From positions 155,195,482 to 155,259,481 of the forward strand of contig OX578276.1 of assembly GCA_951217055.1 (NCBI GenBank): a stretch of 64,000 nt of DNA. The letters run 5' to 3'. This DNA is from Gerris lacustris. Lineage: Eukaryota > Arthropoda > Insecta > Hemiptera > Gerridae. Position numbers and translations under genes: made by a program. Each line of letters starts with the position of its first letter. Position 1 is the stretch's first letter. The notes under the pieces are model-generated. The model had not been told where the DNA came from. It worked only from the letters and a program-made list of their open reading frames with translations, and ran no database searches. Positions 46,505-58,111 of the stretch are shown here, in pieces.

Positions 46505-47085
46505 TATTGCTTCCGAGCTTACCGAAGGTAACAGAAGCATTGTGTTCACTTTTGAGAACGAAAAACTTTTATGCCTCCGATTTTAAAAATTCCAAGACAG
46601 AAATCCGTTTCAGACATCAGGGAACATTTTTGGTTTCGAGTCTGTCTGTCTGTCTGTCTGTCTGTCGGTCTGTGTGTCCACGAATTATGAAACGTGCGAC
46701 GATAACTTGAGTAAATGTCAACCGATGTTGATGAAATTTGGTATACATGTTCATTTTACCAATGCTCAGGACGAGTTCGTTGGAAAACGTTATCGGTCCA
46801 AGCGTTCACGAGCAACGCTCGCGTAAACGTGAAATTCAAATTTTAAATTGGAATTTTAGGTCGGGAAAAAAATCTAACTTCATCTATTCAATGAGACAAA
46901 CATTTTTTTCTAGTACAATTTTTTAGTAAAACCAACAGCGACACCACAATGAAGTGTTAAAGCTAAAACTATTAATAGTTTTTACACAATAAACAATATA
47001 ACAAAAATTTTAATGTTAATATAACAATAAAGTACATGATGGGATGCGAGGAAGCTATGTGCCACACTAATTGGCAGTCTATTTT
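46505..47085 (+). mobile_element. R2/R5 hybrid element
   Basis: Starts with the R2 hairpin end GCTTCCGAGCTTACCGAAGG, passes a GTCT microsatellite, runs into R5-like sequence (GAAATTTGGTATACATGTTC, GCAACGCTCGCGTAAACGTG) and ends with the R2 end GAAGCTATGTGCCACAC. An inverted full copy is at 59663-60212, so this mosaic is a family in its own right. Confidence 0.65.
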
Positions 47086-47356
47086 TTTTTTATTTTAGGG
47101 AAAATTATGGAAGGTTATGGTTAGTTTAGGTTAAGGTTAGAATTTTTTGACCTTCATTGCCACATTAAACGTGACACTGCGTGTATAAAAAAAAAAAAAT
47201 AAAATAAAATATAATTCTGATTTTATCGAGATGCTACAACCGGAATCGATTTTGTACAGAGATACTGAAAAAAACGAAAAATTCTGTAAAAAGGAACAGT
47301 TAAAAAAAATTAAGTAAATCGGACAGTACGAAATAGGTGGGGAAAATAGTGCAGTT
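47086..47356. mobile_element. F2 foldback element copy 2
   Basis: Shares GGAAGGTTATGGTTAGTTTA, ACAACCGGAATCGATTTTG and GTAAATCGGACAG with the element at 7228-7650. Confidence 0.5.
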
Positions 47357-47624
47357 ACAGTTTTACCAATGATGTCTGAAAACTTAATCTAAAGTTTTTC
47401 TTTATCAAATTTAAACTTTATCCAAATTTTTGCTAGGGCCCCACTTTCGACGGGGGCTACAATAGCTCGACCACCTTCCCGAAATTCAATGTCCCATTTT
47501 GGACTAAACTTTATATTACACCCTAAGAAAACATGTTTTTCTCAACTATTGAATAAATGACACAGTTCATTATAAAAATAGTAAATTACTATTTATAAGT
47601 TTTATTAAAATTTCTTCGTTGGTC

Positions 47625-47735
47625 AGAGCACTGTAACGGAAATATAGAGGCCCGTGGTTCGAGTCCCGGTGCTGAGGTCTATTTTTCTCTGTCTATTTCC
47701 CATTGTTAATAATAATTATAATTTGATTTAATTTA
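47625..47735 (+). mobile_element. tRNA-derived SINE copy, A box degraded
   Basis: GTTGGTCAGAGCACTGTAAC followed by CCCGTGGTTCGAGTCCCGGT and the SINE body TTTTTCTCTGTCTATTTCCC. Confidence 0.65.
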
Positions 47736-49494
47736 AAAATTAAAATTCTTTTAAAAATACTTGTACATACATTTGTGTCAACGAAAGTAGTTTAATTTAT
47801 TTTATGAAAAAGAATGAAAATCAAATTTCACCTCAAAGAAGCATAAAATCGCTGACTGATGACATTTTTGTCATCTATAAATATTATATTGTTTCTGGCG
47901 ATTTATATATTTTTAATTAACCTATAAAGTTTTTAAACCAATCCTTTTGTTATCCTCATGTTAAAATTATTATTATTTAAAGACCAATACTTTTTTCTGT
48001 GATGATATGGTAAGTATCATAGGAGACTGTTTACATAAGCCTCCAACTATACTTACAATAGAACTTCTCAGTCCCAGTTCAATGGCAATTATAACACTCT
48101 TGAATGAATTTAATTGTGTAGCCTCATGAAAAAATTGCATAAAATTGCCTCTGGGAAGGACTGTAACAACATATAACATACAAATGAGTTCTTCCTGGTA
48201 TATAAAAATGTATACTACACCCGCAAAACATGGGGGGGGGGGGGGGCTTTTGCCCCCCCCATAACTTTCGACCCAGGATCGCCACTGTTCATATTACGAT
48301 AGTTCTGCAAAACATGGAGTATTGAGTCTGTTCCGTTTCCTTCTCTCTATTGTGAAAGAGCTATTAGAATTACAGATTTGTTTTTTTCCTCTTTATTCAA
48401 AAATGTATTGTGTGTCCACGGGGTCTTCCCAGAATAGTGAGCCCAGTTTGAGTCATTTTAAAACTTTATGATTTGTTGAAAGAAACTTTCCTTGCACGTA
48501 ATTGTTTTGTTATTCCACATTAAACACAAAACCTATGGCACAAGTTCCTTATGGCACGTTCTGGAACCCGGGAGTGAAAAAAAAAAAAAAAAAAAAAAAC
48601 GACCAAAATCACCGTCACAAAATCACCATCACAAAATAACCGTCACGTAACCAAGCGTCACAGAATCTACCGATGACGATAACTTGAGTAAAAGATGACC
48701 GAGTTAGTTAAAATTTGGCACACATGTTCATTTTACAAATGCCCAGGCTGAGTTCGTTGGACAACGTTATCCGCCCAAGCGTTTACGCGCAACCCTCGCG
48801 TAAACGTAAGCTTCAAATTTAAAATTGGAATTTTAGGACGGGAAAAAATTCTAACTTCATCAATTTAATTATACAAACAACTTTTTTAAATCATTTTTTT
48901 TAGTAAAGCAAACACCGACGCTGCTATGAAGTGATAAAGATGGCTAAATTTATTAAAGCGGACCTAAACGTTTAAAATAAAGAAAACAACGTTTTTACCG
49001 ATATCTTCGTTCTAACGTAACGATTTTAATCAAACTTCTTACACATTGCCTTAAAAGCAATTGAAACAGGCTTGTAAAATTTCAACCTGATACAAGCAGA
49101 AGTTTTTAAGTGTTGGAGATTTATATTTTTTAATATAATATTTTAATTGGAGTAATTCGCCGATGGAGTCTGATGGGACAGTTCTTTTCTTCTCTACAAC
49201 CATCTGCTTTAACTATAAACTAATCAAAATTAACTTTTTTTTTCTTAATTTACAACACATCATTTTTATTGTTAAGATGCTCTTTTCCAAGATAATAAAA
49301 AGTTTTTCTTTTAATTTTGCCTTAACTCGGCTAGTACAAATAGTTACTTTTAATTTTGTCTCTTTTTCTAACTCCGCCATGTATAAGTAGCTATTATCAT
49401 ATACTTAGCAGTGTTATTTTATAATTTATATTTAATGAAAAGCGTAAGGAACTTCGTTCCTACTGGGTGTCCCGCGACACCACACGTATTTTTA

Positions 49495-50330
49495 TATCCA
49501 TTTGAAGACCAACAAATCAAAACAAACAATTTTTATTGGAATAAATGTGGTTGGTTACCTGAAATTAGCAATAACAATTCATTTATAGGTGAGTCGTCGC
49601 CGTCAGGATGGTATGCAATTATATAAATGATTGCAACTGGAAGCAATCGAACAACGAATTGGAAGAGCAATCGAATGCTACAAGTAGAAGTGTGGCATAG
49701 AAGCGTATAAATTATGAAATTTTAATTCAAGAAGTAATTAATTCAACCAAGACAGATATTAACAATAAGAAGACGTCTGTGTGTAGGTGTAGGTGTTGTT
49801 TAACAGCCTTGCCCTAGTTGTAGTGTTACTAATAATTAACTTTATTTTTTTATTGTGTTGATACGAGTAGTTATTAATTAGAGGTCTTCACATTATAATA
49901 TTTAGTGAAGTGTGCTTCTACTATTATTACGTACGTACGTTATTGACACTAAAACTCAGTTATTTAATTATTTGAGTATGTTATAATTAATTTCTGTTTA
50001 GATACTGAATCTATTTTAGAATTATATTATTATTGTTATAAAAGTACATTATAATATTATATTATTAATAAAAGTTAATTAAATAGTCAGTGGCCTCCAG
50101 TTTGTATTTTTACTAAAGTATCTTTTATTAATTATTGACCTTTGAATTGTGTAGAAGGTATTTTTAATTCCTACAAAATAAACAATCTCTCTACACCTAC
50201 GTCAATCAAATTAAATTTTATTGTAATAATTCACTTTCACACACTCGCAGCCAACTCAAATATGACATTTTGAAAAAAAAAATTGTATTTTCCTTAAAAA
50301 ATATAATTTTTTTTTGTTTAATATACATAA
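49495..50330. other. no gene recognised
   Basis: 49497-49553 is the recurrent sequence with TTTGAAGACCAACAAATCA. The rest is AT-rich and unique. Confidence 0.45.
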
Positions 50331-50332
50331 TG

Positions 50333-50754
50333 CAGTAGCACCCCGTTAATCCGGACGAAATCAGGCAGAGGGTCGTCCGGATTAGCGAGTTTCTTTTTCC
50401 AAAAACCATAAAACATTTTTTTTTTTAAATTGTATATTGATGCTGCATTTTTATTAACGTATTTTACGGATAAATTAAATGTACAAAACGTGATATGTAA
50501 TTACATGTATATGTATATATAAGATGAACATACATTTTATGCACATTCCTATCAGTTTCCAATATGTAGCTAGATTGTGCAGACCTTTTAAATTTAAATT
50601 TTTTAGTGCATTCGACAAGTTGTCATTGTGCACAGGGTCAGCGAGAATATTCATAAGAAGCGATTTCCGGTATAAATAGCATTGTTATGAGCTTTCAGTC
50701 TCCATGGAGAACCGTCCGCATTACCGAGGGTTCCGGATTACCGTGGTCCTACTG
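50333..50754. mobile_element. pogo/Tigger-like MITE, 422 bp
   Basis: Ends CAGTAGCACCCCGTTAATCC and the complement of CAGTAGGACCACGGTAATCC. CAGTA-type ends with a TTAATCCGG word are typical of pogo/Tigger elements. The right flank has TA; the left one is altered (TG). A second copy of the CCGGATTA word lies just inside both ends. Confidence 0.7.
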
Positions 50755-51571
50755 TATTTTATTATAAGTGCAGGGTGGAAGGAAGCATTAAATCGTATTT
50801 ATTATTATTTAATAACTTCTATTTCAAATGTATGCCTGCTTTGTACGGTTCACCTATTTAATTAATTTTCCCTACAAATTAGAGTTCGTTAACCCTTTAA
50901 AAAGCCAATCAAACACTGGAAGCGACAATGAACGATTAAGTGACCAAGCAATTTCTTGAGACTTCGAATTAGGTGACTATGAACTGCTGAGGTTATCCAT
51001 TGAAAGTGACTCTTTTATGTTTGTGCTCCACAGTTATGTGTTCTGTGCTGTGACATGTATACTCTTGATTCTTTAAGTTCTCTGGTGATTTTGGAAATAA
51101 GTGCTTAGGACTTAGTGCATTCATACTTTTGGAGAGCCCATACTTCACGAGGTGTTGAATAAACTTTCGCAAAAGAAAAAATAAGTAATAGGTAAACCCA
51201 ATTCTAAGAAGAAAGAACACAACGGGAGCAGGGAGAATGCTATCATCTGCTTGACAATTTGGGGAAGATCTTTGTCTATTACAGTATGCGGCTACAAGCG
51301 ATATACTATATTTTAAATGTTATCGAGCTATCGATCAACCAAAACTTCGAATTAATTATGCGTAACAAAACGAATTTAATGTTGGAAAGAGTAACAAGCG
51401 GAACCAAATACCGGTTATGTTCTGGCGAATACGAGCGACGGATGAAATTGTCGCCTAAAGTCGGCAACTCTGAGTCCTACCAATGGACGGTGGCTCCGTT
51501 TTACTCTATGCTCTATGCAATGGGATGAGACGCGTGTAATCGTCTGGTCGCTTGTTCGATGGTTGTCACAC
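50755..51571. other. no firm gene; moderately GC-rich open segment
   Basis: The plus frame 51259-51528 (89 codons) and a minus frame at 50993-51220 are open but show no motif. 51400-51560 is less AT-rich. Could be an old retroelement fragment or a promoter-proximal region. Confidence 0.35.
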
Positions 51572-51722
51572 ATAGGTACGGTTCACCGATCTCGGTTCGC
51601 AAAAATCAATTTCGCCTTTGTGTGGAGGTTAATGAGCCAAATTCGTGATGAACTTGGTATTCTATCATGTGGAACTCGGTTAGCCGAACCGAGATCAGCG
51701 AACCAGGTTCTTTTGTGTATAG
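51572..51722. mobile_element. short inverted-repeat element
   Basis: GGTTCACCGATCTCGGTTCG on the left and CGAACCGAGATCAGCGAACC on the right are inverted repeats about 80 bp apart, with CACATAGG-like and TGTGTATAGG ends. Probably a small MITE, class unknown. Confidence 0.5.
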
Positions 51723-51850
51723 GAAGCTTTCGCATTAACTTCTTGTCATGAGGTGCTTTTCCGGATCTTCAAATCCAACAAATTTTGTCGCTAATTTGTT
51801 GGATTTGAAGAACATATAATTGAAGATAATAAATAATTTGTTAGATTTCA

Positions 51851-51916
51851 CTAACCATCTCTAACCACCTCTAACCACCTCTAACCACCTCTAACCACCT
51901 CTAACCACCTCTAGCC
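51851..51916. repeat. 10-bp tandem repeat
   Basis: Six to seven units of CTAACCACCT. Not the insect telomere unit (CCTAA). Confidence 0.92.
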
Positions 51917-52942
51917 AATATAAAATTTTAAATTATCTACAAGTTTAAATAACCGATCAAGAGATATCAAAGCAATAAGACTAAAATATGCATGCAGTTT
52001 ATATTACTAAATATGAATACAAAAGTTCTTAAGATCTCGTCTCTTGAGACATCGTGTGAAAATAACTCCCAAGATGTCACGCAGAACCAGTTAAATCTTG
52101 AATTTCCGAAGGAAGAACTGGCTTCTATAGCAAAGAACATTTGTCCAAACCTATATTAACTAGCCAGAATTATAATTCTCCGTTAATTTAACATCAGTTT
52201 TTACTAACAAAAACAAGTTTTAACTGTAATAGAGCAGTGAAAAGTGTTTGTGCCTATCCTATCTAGCAATATTTGTTTCTTTAACGTGCTTATTGATTAA
52301 TAACAAGTTATCTCAAGATATAAACCCTTATCATAATCATGGAATGAAAGGTCCATAAGAATCAGCTGAATGTGTCATTTAAATCATATGTTTTATGTTC
52401 ATCTCTACGAATTGAGTCATATGTTAATAAATAGGTTAACATCTGTCGAGATAGTTCTTAGAATAATAAAAGCGAGCAAACTTTTCAACAATGGGATACA
52501 GTACAGTTATCTCTAATCTGTGATGGATCTTAAGTCGCAGACATTTTGTAACTGTCAACCTTTGGAAATAACATGATTTGTCTTTGATTTTTTTTTTTTC
52601 TTTTTTGGTGGTGGATAAGTAGCCGCGCCCATCTTTTAACGGGTCTTGATATTAAATGTCACGTGTATGGTTGTCTAACCTTTGGTTAAAATCAATAATG
52701 TCTTGAGAAAGACATATGTTTTGATGGATATCTCTTTATAATAGACACCGTTATGTATCAACTTAAGTGTTTTTGAATAATCAAACCTTGAAACTTCAGT
52801 TCTCGGATCTAAAACTTTTTTTTGTTAACTGTTGTTTTAGGGAGACACATATTTATGAATTTCTTTTTAAATTTTTCTTAGCATGGTAATATTGACTGTT
52901 GGTGACACATTACAGCAAATAATGAAATGGACAAACTTATAA
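51917..52942. other. no gene recognised
   Basis: AT-rich without recognised repeats. Confidence 0.4.
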
Positions 52943-53340
52943 CTAGCTTTCTCCCCGAGCTCTGCGCGGGGCTCATGCTAGGTATTAGTGGCTATGTTTC
53001 CTGTAATCATGTTGGTCCTGTAATTAAATTAAATTCCTGAATAGTTTTGTTTCCAAAGCTTTCTAGGAATAAAATCTAGACTATATTATACATCAATAAT
53101 TCCATTACTGAGATACGATTTACCATTCAGCCACAATAAGCCTCCAAAAAAACTTTAAAGTGCGTCCGCCATCTTTAATTTTTTAAGGGGGGTAAAAATA
53201 TATTTTTTTAACTTTTCGGATATTTCCAGTGGGTTAAGGCCGGATTCGGTTTTCGGAATGTGTGAAATGAAAAAGTATCCAAAAAAATTTCAATTCTGAC
53301 CAATGTACAGACAAAACTTTAATTTTATATAATATATAGA
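52943..53340 (-). mobile_element. non-autonomous Helitron, 398 bp
   Basis: On the minus strand it starts TCTATATATTATATAAAATT after an A (complement of 53341) and ends with the GC hairpin CCCCGCGCAGAGCTCGGGG, then AGAAAGCTAG followed by T (complement of 52942). These are standard Helitron termini and A|T insertion. No coding sequence. Confidence 0.88.
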
Positions 53341-53759
53341 TAGTTGACTAAATGCAGTATGTCCCCGGATCAGGTTGCCAATACCCAATACGTGTAGTGA
53401 TGAAAACAATTAAATTTTCAAAGAAAAGTCACTATTCATACAATCTCCTGCTTTTTCTTAAATGAAGATATAGAGTATTAAGCTTTTTTTTTCAAAATGA
53501 AAAACAAAATCAAGCAAGAGGAAACTGGACCAAATTTTGACAATTCAAGACAAAAGGATTCAGTATAATTTCTTTCAAGTACTATTTTAATTTTTTTCGC
53601 ATAAAAAGTGTCGAAAATCGCATTTCAAAAATCCCCCCGTGTCATTTTTAAAAAGTCGGATTTTTATAAATAGGTAATCAATTTAAAGGTCTCATTGAGT
53701 GCATTAAAAGTTTTGATATTGATTTTGTCTTATAAAAACAATAAGAAAGCTATTATATA
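53341..53759. other. no gene recognised
   Basis: AT-rich, with an R-run leading into the next R5 copy. Confidence 0.4.
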
Positions 53760-55230
53760 GGGGGAGGGGAGGGGGGGGGGGTATTTTTGAAAATTATTAT
53801 TCTTCTATTGAAGAAATAAATAAGATCTTCCCAATATAATAGCCAAAATTAGTTCTTAATTAGATGGATTAGTTAAAACTGTTTGTACCCACATCAAATT
53901 GCATAAATTGTTTAATTTTTTTAGTTTAATGATGAATAAAGAATAGAAGATATTTACGAGCAACATTCATTGCAAAAAAACTCAGTTTGAAAATTATTTA
54001 CTACGTTTTGTAAACCATTTTAAGTTATGCGGAATAAAATACTTCAAGATTTACTCGCCTAAAACCATTTCATATTACGATAATTGTGCAAAACATTGAG
54101 TATTGAGTCTGTTCCGTTTCCTTCTCTCTATTGTGAAAGAGCTATTAGAATTACAGATTTGTTTTCTTCCTCTTTATTCTAAAATGTATTGTGTCTCCAC
54201 GGGGTCTTCCCAGAATAGTGAGCCCAGTTTGAGTCATTTTAAAACTTTATGATTTGTTGAAAGAAACTTGCCTTGCACGTAATTGTTTTGTTATTCCACA
54301 TTAAACACAAAACCTATGGCACAAGTTCCTTACGGCACGTTCTGGAACCCGGGAGTGAATAAAAAAAAAAACAACCAAAATCACTGTCACAAAATCACCA
54401 TCACAAAATAACCGTCACGAAATCTACCGATGACTATAACTTGAGTAAAAGATGACCGAGTTAGTTAAAATTTGGTACACATGTTCATTTTACCAATGCC
54501 CAGGCTGAGTTCGTTGGACAACGTTATCCGCCCAAGCGTTCACGCTCAACGCTCGCGTAAACGTAAGCTTCAAATTCAAAATTGGAATTTTAGGACGGGA
54601 AAAAATTCTAACTTCATCTATTTAATGAGACAAACACCTTTTTTAAATCATTTGTTTTAGTAAAACAAACACCGACACTGCTATGAAGTGATAATGATCG
54701 CTAAATTTATTAAAGCAGACCTAAATGTTTAAAACAACGTTTTTACCGATATCGAACGTAACGATTTTAATAAACTTTTTACACGTCGTCTAAAGTACAA
54801 TTGAAACAGTCATGTAAAATTTCAACCTGATGCAAGCAGAAATTCTTGTGTATTGGTGATTTATATCATATTTATATTTTGGAGTAATTCGCCGGCGGAG
54901 TCTGAGGGGACAGTCCTTTTTCGTCTCTACAACCATCTGCTTTAACTATAAACTTTCATAAACATCATAATTAACTTTTTTCTAAAAATACAATACATTA
55001 TTTAATGTAAGACGCTCGCTTCAAAGATAATAATAAGTGTTTCTTTTAATTTTGCCTTTACTCCGCAAGTACAAATAGTTAGTTACTTTTAATTTTGTCT
55101 CTTTTCTAACTCCACCATGTATATATGTAGATAGTATCGTATACTTAGCAGTGGGATTTTATAATTTATATTTAATGAAAAGCGCAAGGAACTTCGTTCC
55201 TACCGGGTGTCTCGCGATACCACACGCATT
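53760..55230 (+). mobile_element. R5 element copy 3
   Basis: Follows a poly-G, carries AAATTATTATTCTTCTATTG, is continuous at CATTTCATATTACGATAATT where copy 2 has its hAT insertion, and ends GGAACTTCGTTCCTACCGGG then GTCTCGCGATACCACACG. Frame 54472-54660 is repeat only. Confidence 0.7.
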
Positions 55231-55397
55231 TTTTTTTTATTATGTGAATAGCCAGTATTATATTTTTTTATTATGTGAATTTTGATTGTCGGTTAAAAGT
55301 CGTCCGTTATAGTGAGGTCCGTTCTAGTGAGGTATTTAAAACATGTAAACAAGTATTCTTACATAAAAATTAAAAGTCGATATTTTCAAATGAAAGA

Positions 55398-55602
55398 AAG
55401 ATAGATACATTTTAACGAAAATAGATAGATAGACGAGATAGATATATTTTAACGAAGATAGATAGATAGACGAGATAGATAGATTTTAACGAAGATAGAT
55501 AGATAGACGAGATAGATAGATTTTAACGTAGATAGATAGATAGACGAGATAGATAGATTTTAACGAAGCTAGATAGATAGACGAGATAGATAGATATTAA
55601 GA
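55398..55602. repeat. 37-bp tandem repeat with GATA core
   Basis: About five units of GATAGATAGATAGACGAGAT plus AGATAGATTTTAACGAA. Flanked by GTTCTAGTGAGGTATTTAAA. Confidence 0.9.
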
Positions 55603-55742
55603 TAAAATATGGAGGACAAATTCATCTTATAGAGAGGTATCATTGGTGTGAACTTCAGCTCAATCGGATTTAAAGAAGAATAATATAATGCAGGTTGTTA
55701 TAGATAAAAACATTTTTAAATGCTCCATTTGAGTCGAAATCA

Positions 55743-56335
55743 TTTCAAGATAAAAAGAACTTTTTATATACTATATTTTTAAATTTTCTGTTGAATCGTA
55801 TGTAATGTTGATAATATAATTGTTATTGTTATATAATGTTAGTGAAAAAAAAAAAAAAAATAGTTCCGAATTTATTTACTTCACATAAATGACAACCTTC
55901 TAGAGAGCTGATCTTAAACCAATAAAAGGACAAATCTTTGTACAACGGATCACACCAACACCAAATCTAAACCGTATAAATAATATAATCGATATTTTCT
56001 GTTTTGCTGTCATTCAATGTTTATCTATCACAAATTTGAGACCCGTCAAAAAGAGGATTGCGTAAATATGGGACATGGCAAAACAAATAAAATAACTTGC
56101 GGATTTTTTCCAAACTAACTTTCTGTACAGGAAAATTTGCTGAAAACCAATTAAATTCTGCTGAAAGATGGCTAAAAGTATTAAAATAATGCATTGTCAT
56201 CGTGTTGTGAGCTATGCTAAAAGTTTCAAATGTCTAGCTATTCGGGAAGTTAGTTAGAAATCGATTGCCAGATTTGTACCGGACAAGCAAACAAACAAAT
56301 AAACAAGAAAGCAAGCTAATAAAAACGTAGTAAAA
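55743..56335 (+). mobile_element. R1 element copy 4
   Basis: TTTCAAGATAAAAAGAAC to AAAAACGTAGTA with a short internal deletion around the CGATATAT region. Confidence 0.68.
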
Positions 56336-56355
56336 TAGTTTAAACTGGATGTGAA

Positions 56356-56585
56356 CAGGCAATACTAGTTCTGATTAGTCAATATCGGTTTTGACTAAAG
56401 TGCTTAGTCAAAATAGTTAGACATGATATTATTAACAAGCAATTTCAGTTCTGATTAGTCAATATCGGTTTTGACTAAAGTGCTTAGTCAAAACTAGTTT
56501 CGACTAGATATTAAAAAGCAATTCTAGTTCTGATTAGACAATATCGGTTTTGACTAAAGTGTTCAGTCAAAATTAGTTTTGGCTT
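56356..56585. repeat. tandem repeat, about 80-90 bp unit
   Basis: Three copies of a unit containing GTTCTGATTAGTCAATATCG and GTTTTGACTAAAGTGCTTAG. Confidence 0.85.
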
Positions 56586-57433
56586 ATTTCGGATACAGAA
56601 TTACGAGCCTAAACATTTTATTTACGTCTACATTATCTATGGTTCTCGAATTTACTTAAATTGTTTGTTGCGTAAGATTGAACTGGGGCATTGAGGAAAA
56701 AATACTGAACTGCTATGTGAAATTCGACAATGGACTGCGCATGTACATTAATTTAAAATTCGTAACAGAACCTTCGTTTACATGTAAACAACCACTTTAC
56801 AAGCAACTAATTAGTGCAACCACAGATGATACAAATAATTAAGCTAATTACTTAATTATTGATTAACATAATAATAATCTGAATGTTTACTTACAATAAA
56901 CACAGCCTTGAAAATAAGTTGAGTAAGACAGCAAGTCATTCTTAACTTTTATTTTGTTTAAAATAACAAAACTCAGATAGAAGTGCTTTGTTGACACACT
57001 AAGCTTCCTCTTTGAAGTAAAAAGAAACTATTTCAAATGTCATCACAACAAATAAATATTATATTTTAAGAAAGAATTGAATTTAAATATGAAGTATAAG
57101 AATTAAAGGATAATTAGAAGAAATATGTAATGGTTAGAACTGGACGGGTGTTTGTATTACGAGTGCCTGAGACCTGAGTGACAGTGAAGTCAGGGCCTGC
57201 TCATTATGCATTTCATTACTGTACAGGTAATTAGCATCTTCAACAAGGTGTAGAGGGAAGACAACTCTTCACTCTACACCTTGACTTGTTTACACAATAA
57301 ACACTTGTTGCTGAACAGTTATGCACAGTGTCACCTTGTCAATTGCACGTCCATCATTTCAACTGGAACCAATTCTAAAAAACTCATCAACATTTATTCT
57401 TGTTCCCTTTCTCAACTGATTCTATCCACTTAT
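56586..57433. other. no gene recognised; one hairpin
   Basis: 57247-57284 forms a hairpin from AAGGTGTAGAG and CTCTACACCTT. The region is less AT-rich from 57130. No coding motif. Confidence 0.4.
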
Positions 57434-57630
57434 AAAGCCCCGTCCACACCGGCCGCGCATCGTGTTTGCAAACGTTTGCAAACAGGGATGTGCGGCCGGT
57501 GTGGACGGCACCGCGCGCACGAACGAATGCTTGTTTGTGTTCGCGGGTGCTCCGGGTAGAGTCGGTACATCAAAGGATGTTTGCTGTTTGTGCGCGTTTG
57601 GTGTGGACGCTTTTTGAGCATTCGCAAACA
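57434..57630. mobile_element. MITE with CGTCCACACCGG terminal repeats
   Basis: Left end AAGCCCCGTCCACACCGGCC and right end GCGTTTGGTGTGGACGCTTT, with GCAAACGTTTGCAAAC repeats inside. Frames in it are artefacts of the inverted repeats. A partner copy lies at 58965-59101. Confidence 0.6.
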
Positions 57631-57992
57631 GCCTATGTTTTGACATGGAAAGCCAAGAAAGATTTTTTTTCTTTCGTATTTTTTGTGACTAGCATCAAAT
57701 AACTATATAATAACTACTAATATAATATATTAGTAGTTATTATACTAATTAATAAATAGTAATTGAAACTAGAGATGAGTTTATGTAAATCCAAGATTAA
57801 AAATACCGGAATTAAATAGATAAATATATAGATAAGGTGACATATAAGTTCAAAAATGCGTCATACTATTTAATGAAGTTAGTAGTATTGATTGAGATTT
57901 TATGGTATTTACTCATAGTGAAGGTTGATAAGAAAAGAAAACACATTTACTTGTTCAATAATTTTATTATCAAACCATAAATATATTTTGAC

Positions 57993-58033
57993 TTACATAC
58001 CGGTTTCGACTTATTCAGTCATCGTCAGTGTAA
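57993..58033 (-). ncRNA. hammerhead-like ribozyme candidate D1
   Basis: Minus order: UUACA (stem I), CUGACGA (plus 58022-58028), extra U, GACU-GAAUA-AGUC (stem II), GAA, self-complementary ACCGGU, A at plus 57998 (GUA triplet), UGUAA (stem I, 5 bp). The longest stem I and intermolecular stem III of the set make it the best candidate for activity. Confidence 0.68.
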
Positions 58034-58070
58034 TGGTAATGGTTACATTACCATTACATTAACATTATCA

Positions 58071-58111
58071 TTACACTGACGATGACTGAATAAGTCGAAA
58101 CCGGTATGTAA
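58071..58111 (+). ncRNA. hammerhead-like ribozyme candidate D2
   Basis: Identical inverted copy of D1 on the plus strand, with the predicted cleavage after A at 58106. Confidence 0.68.

Larger units (their letters stand above)
44727..48287. mobile_element. hAT element, 3561 bp, with 8-bp duplication
   Basis: Terminal repeats CAGTGGCGATCCTAGG and CCCAGGATCGCCACTG; the flanks TTCATATT (44719-44726 and 48288-48295) are an exact 8-bp duplication, diagnostic of hAT. Next to both ends are long G- or C-runs. Inside is no recognisable hAT transposase. Instead it holds a CTGT microsatellite, R5-like and R6 repeats, R2, F2 and a SINE. It is therefore a non-autonomous or heavily invaded copy. Confidence 0.9.
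44371..49490 (+). mobile_element. R5 element copy 2, split by a hAT element
   Basis: Begins GGAACGAAGTTCCTTATGG, passes a poly-G (about 44451-44464), contains AAATTATTATTCTTCTATTG, is interrupted at 44727-48287, and resumes with TTCATATTACGAT. It continues through CGTTCTGGAACCCGGGAGTG to GGAACTTCGTTCC and GTCCCGCGACACC. Copy 3 (53760-55230) is continuous across the interruption. Confidence 0.72.

Noticed and set aside
51259..51751. Two open plus frames of 89 and 78 codons
   Set aside because: No recognised domain, the second overlaps a short inverted-repeat element, and there is no splice or promoter evidence.
51851..51916. Telomere-like array
   Set aside because: The unit is CTAACCACCT, not the insect CCTAA unit, and the array is short and internal.
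56495..56520. A fifth hammerhead-like site (GUCGAAACUAGU on minus)
   Set aside because: GAA plus palindrome is present, but there is no CUGANGA core upstream and no stem I; it lies in a tandem repeat.
57281..57702. Overlapping frames on both strands rich in Arg, Cys and His
   Set aside because: They coincide with the inverted GCAAACGTTTGC and CGTCCACACCGG repeats of a MITE.
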